A stretch of 64,000 nt of DNA from Streptomyces paludis (GCF_003344965.1 NZ_CP031194.1:6262001-6326000); one strand, 5' to 3'; numbered from the stretch's first letter, positions 41,785-51,643 are shown. Numbers and translations are program-made. The notes: generated by a model from the sequence alone, not told the origin.

Positions 41785-42959
41785 GGAAGGCGATGGACGA
41801 CCGCGGGCCCCGGCAGTTCCGGCAGCAGTCCCGGCAGGTGTGGCAGCTCCGGCAGTTCTGGCAGTTCCGGTACGGGATGGACCTGGCGTGGGCCGTGCTG
41901 GCGGCGGCGGTGCTTGTCACCGCCACCGTCGCTCTGGTCGGGGCGCACCGCGACCAGGGGGCTGACCTGGACTTCTGGGGGATCGTGCTGGTCGCGGCGG
42001 CGGCGCTGGTGACGGTGGGGCTGCGCCGGGCGCCGGTCTGGGCCCTGGCCGGGGCCATGCTGGCGGTCAGCGCGTACCTGCTCGCCGGCTACCCGCCCGG
42101 CCCGGTGCTGTTGTGCATGGTGGCCGCCATGTTCGAGGTGGCCAGACGGCGGCCACCGCGGTTCTCGGCCGGTGTCTGCGCGATCGCGGCGCTGACGGCT
42201 TCGGCGACGGTGCTGCTGCGGTCGATGCCGGGGCTGCGGGAGCCGGCCGTATTCGCCCTGGGGTGGACGGCGTGGGTGGTGCTGCCCTGGTCGCTGGGAG
42301 CGCTGGTGCATGTCACGGCGGCGGCCAGGGAGCGGGCCGGGCGGGATCTCGCGGCCCGGGCCGCCACCGCCGAACGGCTGCGGCTGGCCGGTGAGGTGCA
42401 CGATGCGGCCGGACACGGATTCGCGCTGATCGCGATGCACGCCGGGATCGCGCTGCTGGTGCTCGACGAGCGTCCCGACCAGGCGCGCGCGTCGCTGGAG
42501 GCGATCAAGACCACCAGCGGCGCGTCCCTGGCCGATCTGCGCCGTATGCTCGACGCCTTCCATCCGCAGGACGGGGAGGCGGGGCCGACCGGTCTCGGTG
42601 TCCTCGTCGACGAGGTCCGCGCGGCCGGACTGCCGGTGGAGCTGACGATGACCGAGGTGACCCTGACCGACGAGGCATGGGCGGTGGCGTACCGGGTGGT
42701 GCAGGAATCGCTGACGAACGTACTGCGGCACGCCGGACCGACCGTCGCGGACGTCCGGGTGGTGCCCGCCGGCGGTGAGGTGCTCGTACAGGTCGGAGAC
42801 CGGGGGCACGGAGCCGCCGACGGTGCCGCGACGGGCGGCCGGGGGCTGGTGGGGCTGCGCGGCAGAGTCGAGGCCGTCGGCGGCCGGTTCGCCGCCGGAC
42901 CGCGGACCGGCGGCGGTTTCCAGGTCGCCGCGCGGCTGCCGGCGGGGGGTGCCCGGTGA
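41781..42959 (+). CDS. Two-component sensor histidine kinase (NarL/DesK-type)
   Basis: The start is GTG 41781 or ATG 41793. The 392-residue protein has about five membrane helices in residues 30-190. The HisKA_3 dimerisation segment LAGEVHDAAGHGFALIAMHA carries the phosphorylated His. An HATPase domain follows with VVQESLTNVLRHA and a GRGLVGLRGRVEAVGG loop. It overlaps the response regulator gene (GTGA). No extracellular sensing domain is evident, so it probably senses the membrane or acts through the small upstream membrane protein. Confidence 0.92.
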   Translation: MRKAMDDRGPRQFRQQSRQVWQLRQFWQFRYGMDLAWAVLAAAVLVTATVALVGAHRDQGADLDFWGIVLVAAAALVTVGLRRAPVWALAGAMLAVSAYLLAGYPPGPVLLCMVAAMFEVARRRPPRFSAGVCAIAALTASATVLLRSMPGLREPAVFALGWTAWVVLPWSLGALVHVTAAARERAGRDLAARAATAERLRLAGEVHDAAGHGFALIAMHAGIALLVLDERPDQARASLEAIKTTSGASLADLRRMLDAFHPQDGEAGPTGLGVLVDEVRAAGLPVELTMTEVTLTDEAWAVAYRVVQESLTNVLRHAGPTVADVRVVPAGGEVLVQVGDRGHGAADGAATGGRGLVGLRGRVEAVGGRFAAGPRTGGGFQVAARLPAGGAR

Positions 42960-43621
42960 TCCGGGTGGTGCTGGCCGACGACGAGGACCTCGTACGGATG
43001 GGCCTGCGGATGCTGATCGACCGGGAGGACGACCTGGCCGTGGTGGGCGAGGCCGCCTCCGGGCACGAGGCGCTGCGGGTGGCGCGCCGGGAGCGGCCGG
43101 ACGTACTGCTGCTGGATATCCGGATGCCCGGTATGGACGGGCTGGCCACGCTGCGGGCGATGGCGGCCGAGCCGGATCTCGCGGGTGTCCGGGTGATCGT
43201 GGTGACCACCTTCGAGATCGACAGATACGTCTTCGAGGCGTTGCAGGCGGGCGCCGCCGGATTCCTGCTCAAGGACACCGCCTCGGCGGATCTGGTCCGG
43301 GCGGTACGGGTGGTGGCGGTCGGCGAGGCGCTGCTGTCGCCTTCGGTGACACGGCGGGTGGTCTCGGTGTTCAGCCAGCCCGGCGGAGCCGTCACCGGCA
43401 TGGACACGCTGACCGACCGGGAGCGGGAGATCGTGGCCTGGGTCACCACCGGCCGGACCAATGAGGAGATCGCCCGCGAACTCTCGCTGAGCCCGGCGAC
43501 CGTACGCACCCACGCCGGCCGGGCGATGGTGAAACTGAACGCCCGCACCCGCGCTCAGCTCGTCGTCTTCGGCGTCCGCGCCGGTCTCACCGTGGACCGC
43601 CGGCGACCCGGCCCGGCGTAA
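42956..43621 (+). CDS. LuxR/NarL-family response regulator
   Basis: This 221-residue protein has a receiver domain (VVLADDEDLVRMGLRMLID; phosphorylation Asp in VLLLDIRMPGMDG; lysine in GFLLKDT). A LuxR-type HTH follows (LTDREREIVAWVTTGRTNEE, LSLSPATVRTHAGRAMVKLN). It pairs with the upstream kinase. The same palindrome occurs before its own operon and before the next gene, making it the likely binder. Confidence 0.93.
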   Translation: MIRVVLADDEDLVRMGLRMLIDREDDLAVVGEAASGHEALRVARRERPDVLLLDIRMPGMDGLATLRAMAAEPDLAGVRVIVVTTFEIDRYVFEALQAGAAGFLLKDTASADLVRAVRVVAVGEALLSPSVTRRVVSVFSQPGGAVTGMDTLTDREREIVAWVTTGRTNEEIARELSLSPATVRTHAGRAMVKLNARTRAQLVVFGVRAGLTVDRRRPGPA

Positions 43622-43653
43622 CGGCGCGTACGTACCGTCCGGTCCCCGGCACG

Positions 43654-43671
43654 GTACGCGGATCCGCGTAC
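43654..43671. promoter_or_regulatory. Candidate response-regulator operator (site 2)
   Basis: GTACGCGGATCCGCGTAC is a perfect 18-bp palindrome 56 bp before the DUF2306 gene. It shares TACGCGGAT-YY-GCGTA with the site at 41259-41274. Confidence 0.65.
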
Positions 43672-43727
43672 ACGTCGGCCGTCACCGGGCGGATGTGGGG
43701 ACCCGGCGGCGCCGGAGAACCTGAGGC

Positions 43728-44378
43728 ATGCGCAAATCAACGCCCTGGCTACTCCTCGCCGTCGCCGTCGTCTTCAGCCTGGTGGTCGCGTACCCGTACC
43801 TGGGTCTGGACGTCCACCGGAGCCGTATCGAAGTGAGCGGCGGCCTGCACTACGGCGTGCTCGTCACCCATATCCTCACCGCCGCGGTCGCCTTGATCCT
43901 CGGCCTCCTCCAGGCCGTACCGAAGGTGCGCGCCCGCAGACGGATCCACCGCACCGTCGGCCGCTGCTACCTCGCCGCCGGAGTCCTGCCCGCCGGCCTC
44001 ACCGCGATCCCGGTCGCGCTGTGGTCCGGCCGCCTCCTGACGCAGATCGGCCTCACCACCGCGGCCGTCCTGTGGCTGCTCACCGGCGCTCTCGCGTACC
44101 GGGCCGCCCGACGGCGGGACATCACCGCCCATCGCGACTGGATGACGCGCAACTACGCACTGACCCTCCTCGCCGTCACCGCACGCCTCCTGGTGCCGCT
44201 GCTCCTGCTGGCACAGATCCCGTTGGGCACGGTCACCCCGGGCGAGCTAGGCCAGAAAGCGGCCTCAATGATCCCGGTCGGCCAGACCCTGGCCTGGATC
44301 GTCAACCTGGCCATCGCCGAGACCCTCATCAGACGCCGCCACCGCCGCTCCGCACCGTCCGGTCACCCGCGGACGTAG
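43728..44378 (+). CDS. DUF2306-like membrane protein
   Basis: This 216-residue protein has about six hydrophobic helices. The motif HYGVLVTHILTAAVALILGL, then RRRIHRTVGRCYLAAGVLPA and ITAHRDWMTRNYALTLLAV, is the DUF2306 pattern, with conserved His and Arg at membrane edges. The family is uncharacterised. GAGG lies just before the ATG. It follows the response regulator by about 100 bp with its own candidate operator, so it is a likely target of that system. Confidence 0.85.
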   Translation: MRKSTPWLLLAVAVVFSLVVAYPYLGLDVHRSRIEVSGGLHYGVLVTHILTAAVALILGLLQAVPKVRARRRIHRTVGRCYLAAGVLPAGLTAIPVALWSGRLLTQIGLTTAAVLWLLTGALAYRAARRRDITAHRDWMTRNYALTLLAVTARLLVPLLLLAQIPLGTVTPGELGQKAASMIPVGQTLAWIVNLAIAETLIRRRHRRSAPSGHPRT

Positions 44379-44402
44379 ACCGCCGGGCGCGCCCGTCCGC
44401 GG

Positions 44403-44819
44403 TCAGACGGCCGTGGACAGGTGCTCGTGCACGGCGAGCCAAGGGCCGTTCGGGGTGCGGCGGGTGAAGATGATGGTTTCTCGTTCGGTGAGGGTTTCCT
44501 CGCCTGTGTGGGTGGTGATGCGGGTGGTGACGTGGTGGCTGAAGACGGCGGTGTCGCCGAGGGGCTGGATGAGTTGTTCGGTGGAGGCGCAGTCCAGTAC
44601 GCGGAAGCCGTCCTCCGTCACCCAGCGCTGCCACAGCTCCCGGTACTCCGTTACGGAGGTGAGGCGGCGCGTGGTGGTGGGGAAGAGGAAGGTCGCGTCG
44701 GGGGCGAAGGCGGCGAAGTAGTCGTCCAGGCGGCCCTCGGCGAAGGCGGACACCAGGGCGGCGGCCGCCGCGCGTACCGACTCCTCGGCGGGCCGGTGCT
44801 CTGTCGTGGTGCTGTTCAT
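44403..44819 (-). CDS. SnoaL/NTF2-like domain protein
   Basis: This 138-residue protein has the NTF2-like fold pattern: helices RAAAAALVSAFAEGRLDDYF, then FAPDATFLFPTTTRRLTSVT and the strand-rich end TETTIIFTR-like (LTERETIIFTRRTPNGPW), finishing LAVHEHLSTAV. Proteins of this size act as small enzymes or ligand binders. It lies 38 bp after the NCS1 permease gene on the same strand and is probably in its operon; its role there is unknown. Confidence 0.85.
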   Translation of the reverse strand: MNSTTTEHRPAEESVRAAAAALVSAFAEGRLDDYFAAFAPDATFLFPTTTRRLTSVTEYRELWQRWVTEDGFRVLDCASTEQLIQPLGDTAVFSHHVTTRITTHTGEETLTERETIIFTRRTPNGPWLAVHEHLSTAV

Positions 44820-44857
44820 CGTGGGTTCCCTCGGGGTGGTGCTGGTGTCGGTGCCGG

Positions 44858-46384
44858 TCATTCGGCGACGATCGGGGCGGTCGGGGTGTCCTTGGCCGGG
44901 ACGAGGCGGGGGCCGGCCGGGCCGAAGACGGCGCGGGGTTCGGGGAAGAGGAACAGCAGCGCGGTGTACAGCACCGCGGCGACGGCGAGGGTGGCGACCA
45001 GGCTCAGGTCGATGCCGCCCGCGATGTCGCGCCAGGGTCCGGCGATCAGCGGGGTGTTGGCCATCAGCAGGCCTACGGCGGTGGCGGGGACCCAGGCGGC
45101 CATACCGCGCCAGTTCACCCCGTTGGTGAACCAGTACGCGCCGCCCTTCTGGCCCCGGTTGAACACCTGGATGTCGTCGGTGAGGTAGAAGCCCCGGCGG
45201 ACGAAGTAGCCGATCATCATCACGGCCATCCAGGGCGTGGTGCAGAGCACGATCAGGACCGCGAAGGCGTTGATGCTGGAGACCACGTCGAGGACGAAGT
45301 TCCCGACGAAGATGAAGGCGACCGACAGCGAGCCGATCAGCGCGGTCGCCCGGGCCCGGCTCAGACGCGGGAAGATCGACGAGAAGTCCAGGCCGGTGCC
45401 GTAGAGCGCGGTCGTGCCGGTGGACAGACCGCCGATCAGCGCGATCGCGATGAGCGGCAGGGCGTACCAGAGCGGCGAGATGGCGGCGAGCCCGGCCACG
45501 TAGTTGTTCGGGTCCGCGACCAGGGTGGCGGTGGCGACGCCGAAGAGGAACGGCAGCAGGCTGGCGACCTGGGCGAGGAACGGCGCGGCCATCAGCCGGG
45601 AGGAGGGGTAGCGGTCGGGGATGTAGCGGGACCAGTCCCCGAGGAAGGCCCCGAACGAGACGGGGTTGGCCAGCGCGGTGAGTACGGCGAGCATCCAGGT
45701 GGGCCAGAAGCCGCCGAGCGCGTAGTCCCCGCTGCCGGCGAAGGATGCGTGGAAGGAGCCGCCGAAGGCGAAGATGCCCAGCAGCATGATCGCGCTGCCG
45801 GCGACGACCGCGATCTTGTTGATCAGCAGCATGAACTCGTAGCCGTAGATACACACCACCAGGACGGCGACGGCGATCACACCGTACGCCGCCGCGCGCA
45901 GTGTGTCCCCGCCGTCCACACCGAACAGCCGGCCGGCGGCGCCCACGATCGCGTCCCCGCTGACCCACACGGAGATGGAGAAGAACGCAATCGCGGTCAG
46001 CAGCGACAGGAACGACCCGACACACCGCCCGACCACACCGAAGTGTGCCCCGGAGGACACCGCGTTGTTGGTCCGGTTACGGGGACCGAACAGCGACATC
46101 GGCATCAGGATCAGCGCGCCGGCGACCACCCCCACGACCACGGCCGAGGCCGCCGCCCAGAAACCGAGGCCGTACGCGATCGGCAGGGTGCCCAGGATGA
46201 TCGTCGCGAAGGTGTTGGTCCCGCCGAAGACCAGCCGGAACAGATCCAGCGGCCGGGAGGTCTGCTCCTCGGGCGGGATGGGGGCGACGCCGTACGGCTC
46301 CACCTTGGTGACCTTGGCGTGGGGAACCTCGGGGGACGCCTGGGGAGTGGCGCCGCTCTCGGCGGGTGCGGAGGTCTGGGACAT
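44858..46384 (-). CDS. NCS1-family purine/pyrimidine-type permease
   Basis: I start at ATG 46384 (SQTSAPAESGATPQ), with AGGAG upstream. The 508-residue protein has about 12 membrane helices. NCS1 features include VEPYGVAPIPPEEQTSRPLD at the start, FGGTNTFATIILGTLPIAYG, GPRNRTNNAVSSGAHFGVVG and NPVSFGAFLGDWSRYIP. It resembles cytosine/purine/allantoin permeases. With the ureohydrolase gene 34 bp upstream and a PucR regulator divergent from both, it probably imports a nitrogen-rich compound processed by that enzyme. Confidence 0.92.
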   Translation of the reverse strand: MSQTSAPAESGATPQASPEVPHAKVTKVEPYGVAPIPPEEQTSRPLDLFRLVFGGTNTFATIILGTLPIAYGLGFWAAASAVVVGVVAGALILMPMSLFGPRNRTNNAVSSGAHFGVVGRCVGSFLSLLTAIAFFSISVWVSGDAIVGAAGRLFGVDGGDTLRAAAYGVIAVAVLVVCIYGYEFMLLINKIAVVAGSAIMLLGIFAFGGSFHASFAGSGDYALGGFWPTWMLAVLTALANPVSFGAFLGDWSRYIPDRYPSSRLMAAPFLAQVASLLPFLFGVATATLVADPNNYVAGLAAISPLWYALPLIAIALIGGLSTGTTALYGTGLDFSSIFPRLSRARATALIGSLSVAFIFVGNFVLDVVSSINAFAVLIVLCTTPWMAVMMIGYFVRRGFYLTDDIQVFNRGQKGGAYWFTNGVNWRGMAAWVPATAVGLLMANTPLIAGPWRDIAGGIDLSLVATLAVAAVLYTALLFLFPEPRAVFGPAGPRLVPAKDTPTAPIVAE

Positions 46385-46418
46385 GGGAACTCCTGGGGAC
46401 ACGGGGCGGTGGCGGAGG

Positions 46419-47366
46419 TCAGGGCCTTTGGGTGAGGGCGAGCAGGCTGATCAGGTCGTACGCGACATGGGAGGCGGCGACGGAGGTGATCTCGGCGTGG
46501 TCGTAGGCGGGGGCGACCTCGACCACATCGGCGCCGACCAGCCGGGTGCCGGCCAGCCCGCGCAGGATCTCCAGCAGCTCCCGGCTGGTCAGACCGCCGG
46601 CCTCGGGCGTTCCGGTGCCGGGGGCGTGCGCCGGGTCGAGCACGTCGATGTCGATGGAGACGTAGAACGGGCGGTCGCCGACGCGCTGCCGCAGCGCGTC
46701 CACGGTCTCGTCCACCCCGCGCCGCATGACATCGGACGAGGTGATGATGCCGAAGCCGAGGCGCCGGTCCTCCTCCAGGTCCTTCTTGCCGTAGAGGGGG
46801 CCCCGGGTGCCGACATGGCTGAGCGCCTCGGTGTCGACGATGCCTTCCTCGACCGCGCGGCGGAACGGGGTGCCGTGGGTGTACTCGGCGCCGAAGTAGG
46901 TGTCCCAGGTGTCCAGATGGGCATCGAAGTGCAGGACCGCGATCGGGCCGTGCTCCCGGGACAGGGCGCGCAGCAGCGGCAGCGCGATGGTGTGGTCGCC
47001 GCCGATGGTGACCGGCCTGGCACCGGTCGCGATCAGCTCGCCGGCGGCGTGCTCGATCGTCTCGACGGCCTCGTTGATGTCGAAGGGGTTGCAGGCGATG
47101 TCACCGGCGTCGGCCACCTGTGTCTCCGCGAACGGCGAGACGTCCAGCCCGGGGTGGTACGGCCGCAGCAGCCGGCTGGCCTCCCGTACCGCCGACGGGC
47201 CGAACCGGGCCCCCGGCCGGTAGGACACCCCGCTGTCGAAGGGCACCCCGACCACCGCGATGTCACACTGCTCCACCTCGTCCAGCCGCGGCAGCCGCGC
47301 GAAGGTGGCCGGGCCCGCGAACCGGGGGATCCGGGAGGAGTCGACGGGGCCTCGGGGTGTGGTCAT
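46419..47366 (-). CDS. Ureohydrolase (agmatinase/guanidinobutyrase-type)
   Basis: This 315-residue arginase-superfamily enzyme has the binuclear manganese motifs [25 protein letters not shown] and [20 protein letters not shown], all intact. It hydrolyses a guanidino compound to urea plus an amine; agmatine, guanidinobutyrate and related substrates cannot be told apart by eye. The ATG at 47366 is followed by [20 protein letters not shown], typical of actinobacterial members. It is the first gene of an operon with an NCS1 permease and is divergent from pucR. Confidence 0.92.
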   Translation of the reverse strand: MTTPRGPVDSSRIPRFAGPATFARLPRLDEVEQCDIAVVGVPFDSGVSYRPGARFGPSAVREASRLLRPYHPGLDVSPFAETQVADAGDIACNPFDINEAVETIEHAAGELIATGARPVTIGGDHTIALPLLRALSREHGPIAVLHFDAHLDTWDTYFGAEYTHGTPFRRAVEEGIVDTEALSHVGTRGPLYGKKDLEEDRRLGFGIITSSDVMRRGVDETVDALRQRVGDRPFYVSIDIDVLDPAHAPGTGTPEAGGLTSRELLEILRGLAGTRLVGADVVEVAPAYDHAEITSVAASHVAYDLISLLALTQRP

Positions 47367-47447
47367 GCGGGGGTGGTCCTCTCGGCTCGGGGCGGGCGCC
47401 GCGGGGCGCCGGACCCGGCCCAGTCTGTGGCGACGAGGACAAGGACA

Positions 47448-47461
47448 GCAATTGTCTCTTT
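47448..47461. promoter_or_regulatory. GCAATTGTC element, copy 1
   Basis: GCAATTGTCTCTTT lies in the 136-bp divergent promoter between the ureohydrolase and pucR genes. GCAATTGTCTATTT occurs at 53831-53844 before the binding-protein gene. The core CAATTG is palindromic. It may be a shared regulatory site. Confidence 0.5.
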
Positions 47462-47502
47462 CCCGAACGGATAGGGTGTTTCTTGTGGACAGGAACAAGC
47501 CG

Positions 47503-48975
47503 ATGGCCGAAACAGGGGCCCATTCGGTGGCCGGGAACGAGCTGACCGTGGAGGATCTGCTGTCGTTCCCCGCCCTCCAGCTCCGGCTGCTGGCCGGTGA
47601 GGGCGGGCTGCGGCGGGCGGTCTCCTGGGCGCATGTGAGCGAGCTGGACGACCCCACGCCCTGGCTCCTCGGCGCGGAGATGATCATGACGACCGGGCTC
47701 GCAGTCCCCCGTACGGCCGCCCGCCAGCGGGCCTATCTGGAACGGCTCGACGACGCCGGGGTCTGCGCGCTCGCGCTCTCCGCCCAGCTGCGGGTGCCAC
47801 CGCTGCACAAGGCGTTCTTCGCGGCGGCCGAGGAGCGGAACATGCCCGTCCTGGAGATCCCGCTGGCCGTGCCGTTCGTCGCCGTCGCCCAGGAGGTCGC
47901 CGCCGCCGTACAGGAGGACTCCCGGCAGCGGCTCGGCGCCCAGCTCCAGGTCTTCGGCGCCCTGCGCTGGCTCGCCTCCGAGAACCTGGACACCGCCACC
48001 CTCTTCCGGCGCCTGGAGCGGCTGTCCGGCTACGACGTCTACCTCTGCACCCCGCAGGGCCGCCCGCTGCTCCCGGGTGTCCCCGCCCCCGACCCCGGGG
48101 TGATCCCGGCCTCGGCGGACGCGCCGCCCACCATCCCCGGCGGGTTCGTCCTGCCCGTGCTCGCGCCGGGCGGACCCGCCGGATTCCTGATCGCGTTCGC
48201 GCGCGAGGGCGCCCGGCCGGCCGGGCTCGCCGTCGTCCAGCACATCGCCACCGTGGCCGCGCTCCAGCTCGCCATCGTCCGGACCGAACGCGAGACCCTG
48301 CGCCGCGAGGGCGCGGAGACCCTGGCCGAGCTGCTCCAGGACGTCGTGGACCCGGCGGTCGCGCGCCGCCGTCTCCAGCGGCACTCCATCGAGGGGCCGA
48401 CGGCCCTGCTGGTCGTACGGGGGGTCAGCGAGGACGCCCTGCTGCGCAGCCTGGACGGACAGCCCTATCTGCTGCTCGGCCGGGGCGAGGACCGCTATGT
48501 CCTCGGCTCACCGGAGCTTCAGGGAGCCATCGCCGCCATGCCCGGCGTCGCGGCCGGCATGAGCCGCCCCGTCCCGCCCGGCGAACCCCTGCGGGTCGCC
48601 CAGCGCGAAGCGCTCTGGGCGGCGTCCAACGCCGCCGAGTCCGGCCGTCCGCTCGTCGTGTACGGGGACGACGGCACCGGCCGCTGGCTCCCCGACGACC
48701 CCGCGGTGCTCGCGGCCCTCGTCGAGCACGTACTCGGCGAGGTGATCCGCTACGACGCCGCGCACAACTCCCAGATGCTGCCGTCGGTCCGCACCTGGAT
48801 GGAACGGGACCGCCGCGGCGACGACGCGGCGGCGGCCCTCCACATCCACCCCAACACCCTCGCGTACCGGCTGCGCCGCTTCGCCGAGATCACCGGCCGC
48901 GACCTCTCCTCCACGGCGGCCTTCGCCGAGGTCTGGCTCGCGCTCCGGGCCGCCGCACAGCTCGGGAGCGGCTGA
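47503..48975 (+). CDS. PucR-family transcriptional regulator
   Basis: I use the ATG at 47503, 8 bp after AGGA; the in-frame GTG at 47485 is an alternative. The 490-residue protein has an N-terminal PucR purine-catabolism domain ([40 protein letters not shown]) and a C-terminal HTH_30 ([38 protein letters not shown]). Family members activate nitrogen-compound catabolism. It is divergent from the ureohydrolase/permease operon, its likely target. Confidence 0.92.
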   Translation: MAETGAHSVAGNELTVEDLLSFPALQLRLLAGEGGLRRAVSWAHVSELDDPTPWLLGAEMIMTTGLAVPRTAARQRAYLERLDDAGVCALALSAQLRVPPLHKAFFAAAEERNMPVLEIPLAVPFVAVAQEVAAAVQEDSRQRLGAQLQVFGALRWLASENLDTATLFRRLERLSGYDVYLCTPQGRPLLPGVPAPDPGVIPASADAPPTIPGGFVLPVLAPGGPAGFLIAFAREGARPAGLAVVQHIATVAALQLAIVRTERETLRREGAETLAELLQDVVDPAVARRRLQRHSIEGPTALLVVRGVSEDALLRSLDGQPYLLLGRGEDRYVLGSPELQGAIAAMPGVAAGMSRPVPPGEPLRVAQREALWAASNAAESGRPLVVYGDDGTGRWLPDDPAVLAALVEHVLGEVIRYDAAHNSQMLPSVRTWMERDRRGDDAAAALHIHPNTLAYRLRRFAEITGRDLSSTAAFAEVWLALRAAAQLGSG

Positions 48976-49015
48976 GTGGGCTGCGGGCGGCTGAGCGGTC
49001 CAGGCTCTGAGTGGG

Positions 49016-50332
49016 TCAGAACTCGCGCAGTGTGTCGCGCAGATGGCGGCGGGTGCGGGGGGTGTCAGCCGTACGGAGCAGGCCGCGGCGGCGCAGTTCC
49101 GGTACGAGGCCGTCCGTGACCTCGATGACGTACTTGCGGCTGATCCGCATGTTCGGCGCGTGGAAGAGGAAGCCGTCCCCGCCCACCGCCTCCGCGATCT
49201 CCTCCAGCCGGTCGGCGACCGTCGCGGGCGAGCCCACCAGATCCCCCTTGCGCCGCCCGGCATCGCCGGTGATCAGCTCCCGCAGCGTACGGTCCCGGCC
49301 GCCCTTCAGCATCGCGCGCAGGGTGCCCTGTTCGCCGTGGGTGGCCAGGTCGGCCGGGAGCGGCTGGTCCAGGTCGAACCGGGAGAAGTCGATGTCCGTC
49401 ACATCGGAGATCGCCACGAGGCTGCGCTCGATGAACAGCGGGTCGTTGACGCGGGCCTCGACCCGCTGCCAGGCGTGCTCGTCGGTGTCGCCCAGGACCG
49501 GGGCGACCAGGAAGAGGACCTTCACGTCGTCCGGGTCACGGCCGTTCTCGGCGGCCCGGCGGCGGATGTCGTCCCGGTACGCGCGCATGTCCTCCACCGT
49601 CGACGCGGGCGCCACCACCGTATCGGCGTACTTGGCGCCCAGCGCGCGGCCCTTGGGTGAGCCCCCGGCCTGCGCGAGGACGGGGAAGTGCTGGGGCGAC
49701 GGGACGGTGTTGAGCGGCCCCCGGGAGCGGTAGAAGCGGCCCTCGAAGTCGATGTCGTGAACCTTGGTGTGGTCGATGTACGTACGGGTCGCGCGGTCGC
49801 GGACCACCGCGTCCGGCTCCCACGACCCCCACAGCCGGCGCACCAGATCCACGTACTCGTCGGCCTTCTCGTACCGCAGGTCGTGCTCGGGGATCGCGTC
49901 GTGGCCGAAGTTCTGCGCGGCCCGGTCCTCGGCGGAGGTCACGATGTTCCAGCCGACCCGGCCCCCGGTGAGATGGTCCAGCGTCGACACCAGCCGCGCC
50001 AGCAGGAAGGGCGGGTAGAAGGTCGAGGAGAGCGTCACGATGAAGCCGAGGTGCTCGGTGGCCTGCGCCAGCAGCGGTACGAGCGGCGCCGGGTCGAGCT
50101 TGGGCGAGTGCTGCGCGTGCCGCAGCTCCGCCTCGAAGCTCCCGCCGTAGGCGTCGGCGACCATCAGCTTGTCCTCCAGGAGGACATAGTCGAAGCCGGC
50201 CCGGTCCAGCTGCCGGGCGATGTCCACGAACACCTCGCCCGACCAGTCCCGGCCGCCGTCGGACCACTGCTCGTCCCAGCCGTCCACCGTGTAGTTGAGG
50301 AACCAGCCCAGATGGAATCTGCGGTCGGTCAT
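49016..50332 (-). CDS. LLM-class flavin-dependent monooxygenase (NtaA/SnaA/DszA type)
   Basis: This 438-residue protein has the FMNH2-dependent monooxygenase pattern: FHLGWFLNYTVDGWDEQWSD at the start, FDYVLLEDKLMVADAYGG, GFIVTLSSTFYPPFLLARLV, LTGGRVGWNIVTSAEDRAAQ, and VLAQAGGSPKGRALGAKYAD near 230. Relatives oxidise nitrilotriacetate, sulfur heterocycles or alkyl amines using FMNH2 from a separate reductase; no reductase is encoded next to it. It is the last gene of a five-gene operon with an amino-acid-type transporter and an amidohydrolase, so the substrate is probably the imported compound. Confidence 0.92.
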   Translation of the reverse strand: MTDRRFHLGWFLNYTVDGWDEQWSDGGRDWSGEVFVDIARQLDRAGFDYVLLEDKLMVADAYGGSFEAELRHAQHSPKLDPAPLVPLLAQATEHLGFIVTLSSTFYPPFLLARLVSTLDHLTGGRVGWNIVTSAEDRAAQNFGHDAIPEHDLRYEKADEYVDLVRRLWGSWEPDAVVRDRATRTYIDHTKVHDIDFEGRFYRSRGPLNTVPSPQHFPVLAQAGGSPKGRALGAKYADTVVAPASTVEDMRAYRDDIRRRAAENGRDPDDVKVLFLVAPVLGDTDEHAWQRVEARVNDPLFIERSLVAISDVTDIDFSRFDLDQPLPADLATHGEQGTLRAMLKGGRDRTLRELITGDAGRRKGDLVGSPATVADRLEEIAEAVGGDGFLFHAPNMRISRKYVIEVTDGLVPELRRRGLLRTADTPRTRRHLRDTLREF

Positions 50333-51006
50333 GCGGGGAGTCCTTTCGTACGGGGTGCGGCGGCCGGGGCTCCGGACCGTCTCTCCAGGGCGGCGACCAG
50401 ACGGATCACCGGAAGCGTCACCAGCGCGTAGAAGATCCCGGCGATCGTCAGGACCTCGACGTAGAGGAAGGTGGCGGAGCCGATCGCGTACGCCCGGCCG
50501 GTGAGTTCCGGGACGGATACGGCGAAGGCAAGGGAGGTCGCCTGGAACATCTGGACCGCGAGCCCGAGCAGCGGGGGCAGGGCCACCCGCAGCGCCTGCG
50601 GCAGCACCACGTACCGCAGGGTGTCGGTCCGGGACAGGGCCAGCGCGAGGGCGGCCTCGCGCTGGCCCTCGGCCACCGACTGGAGGGCGGCCCGGATGAT
50701 CTCGCTGGAGTACGCGGCGACGCTGAACCCGATGGCGAGCCAGACGGTGGGGACGGCGTCGAGGCGGATGCCCGCGCCCGGCAGGCCGTAGTAGAGGAAC
50801 TGGAGCGCCACCACGACGGGGATGCCCCGGCCCGCCTCCACGACCGCGATCGCGGGCCAGGACACGGCCCGTCTGCGGGACGAGGAGAGCAGCGCCAGCA
50901 GCAGGCCCGCGGGCAGCCCCCAGGCGAGGCTGACCCCGGTGAGACCCAGGGTCACCTTCAGCCCGTCGAACAGCTCGGGGAGCCGGCCGGTCAGCTCGGC
51001 GGTCAT
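50329..51006 (-). CDS. Polar-amino-acid-type ABC transporter permease
   Basis: This 225-residue permease has about five helices. It has FDGLKVTLGLTGVSLAWGLP at the start, RGIPVVVALQFLYYGLPGAG, and the EAA-like loop EGQREAALALALSRTDTLRY before VVLPQALRVALPPLLGL. That is the HisM/GlnP pattern. It overlaps both neighbours by 4 bp. With the second permease it would form the channel used by the ATPase and the binding protein encoded nearby. Confidence 0.92.
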   Translation of the reverse strand: MTAELTGRLPELFDGLKVTLGLTGVSLAWGLPAGLLLALLSSSRRRAVSWPAIAVVEAGRGIPVVVALQFLYYGLPGAGIRLDAVPTVWLAIGFSVAAYSSEIIRAALQSVAEGQREAALALALSRTDTLRYVVLPQALRVALPPLLGLAVQMFQATSLAFAVSVPELTGRAYAIGSATFLYVEVLTIAGIFYALVTLPVIRLVAALERRSGAPAAAPRTKGLPA

Positions 51007-51641
51007 CGCGCCACCTTCTTCCGCAGCCGGTGGTCCAGGTACCGGGAGAGCAGGGCGACAGGCACGCTGATCACGATGTACAGGGCCACGGCCACCCCGT
51101 ACGCGGGCAGCCCCTGGCCGGTGGAGCGCGCCTGCTCGACGGTGCGGAAGGCGACCTCCGTCACCCCGATCACACTGGGGATGGAGGAGTCCTTGAGCAG
51201 GGTCAGGGCGAAGGTGGTGGCGGTGGGCAGGGCGATCCGGGCCGCCTGGGGCGCGATGACGGTGGCGAACGCCGCCGCCCGGGGCAGCGCCAGCGCGCGC
51301 GACGCCTCCCACTGCCCCCGGTCGACGGCGGCGACGGCGCCGCGGTAGGTCTCGGCGAGGTACGCGGCGGAGACACCGCCGAGGGTCAGCACGGCGGCCT
51401 GGACCGCGTCCAGCCGGAAGGCGCCGACCGACAGGCCGAAGTAGAGCAGGAACAGCCAGACCAGGATGGGGATCCCGCGGACCACGTCCACGACGAGGCG
51501 GACGGGGATCCGCGCCGCGCGGTGGCGCGCCCGCAGCCCCGCGGCGAGCGGCAGGGCCAGCAGCGCGCCCAGGGTGAAGGAGGCGGCCGTGATCCCCAGG
51601 GTCAGCGGGACGCCCCGGACGATCGCGGTGAACAGGTCCAC
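51003..51641 (-). CDS. Polar-amino-acid-type ABC transporter permease
   Basis: This 212-residue HisM/GlnP-type permease has IVRGVPLTLGITAASFTLGA at the start, DVVRGIPILVWLFLLYFGLS, VAAVDRGQWEASRALALPRA as the EAA loop, and VIAPQAARIALPTATTFAL. It heteromerises with the product of the next gene. It overlaps that gene by 4 bp and lies 2 bp after the ATPase gene. Confidence 0.92.
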   Translation of the reverse strand: MDLFTAIVRGVPLTLGITAASFTLGALLALPLAAGLRARHRAARIPVRLVVDVVRGIPILVWLFLLYFGLSVGAFRLDAVQAAVLTLGGVSAAYLAETYRGAVAAVDRGQWEASRALALPRAAAFATVIAPQAARIALPTATTFALTLLKDSSIPSVIGVTEVAFRTVEQARSTGQGLPAYGVAVALYIVISVPVALLSRYLDHRLRKKVAR

Positions 51642-51643
51642 GC

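Noticed and set aside
47260..47502. Extended N-terminus of the first PucR regulator
   Set aside because: The upstream in-frame sequence is antisense to the ureohydrolase gene and its promoter; the ATG at 47503 has a ribosome site.
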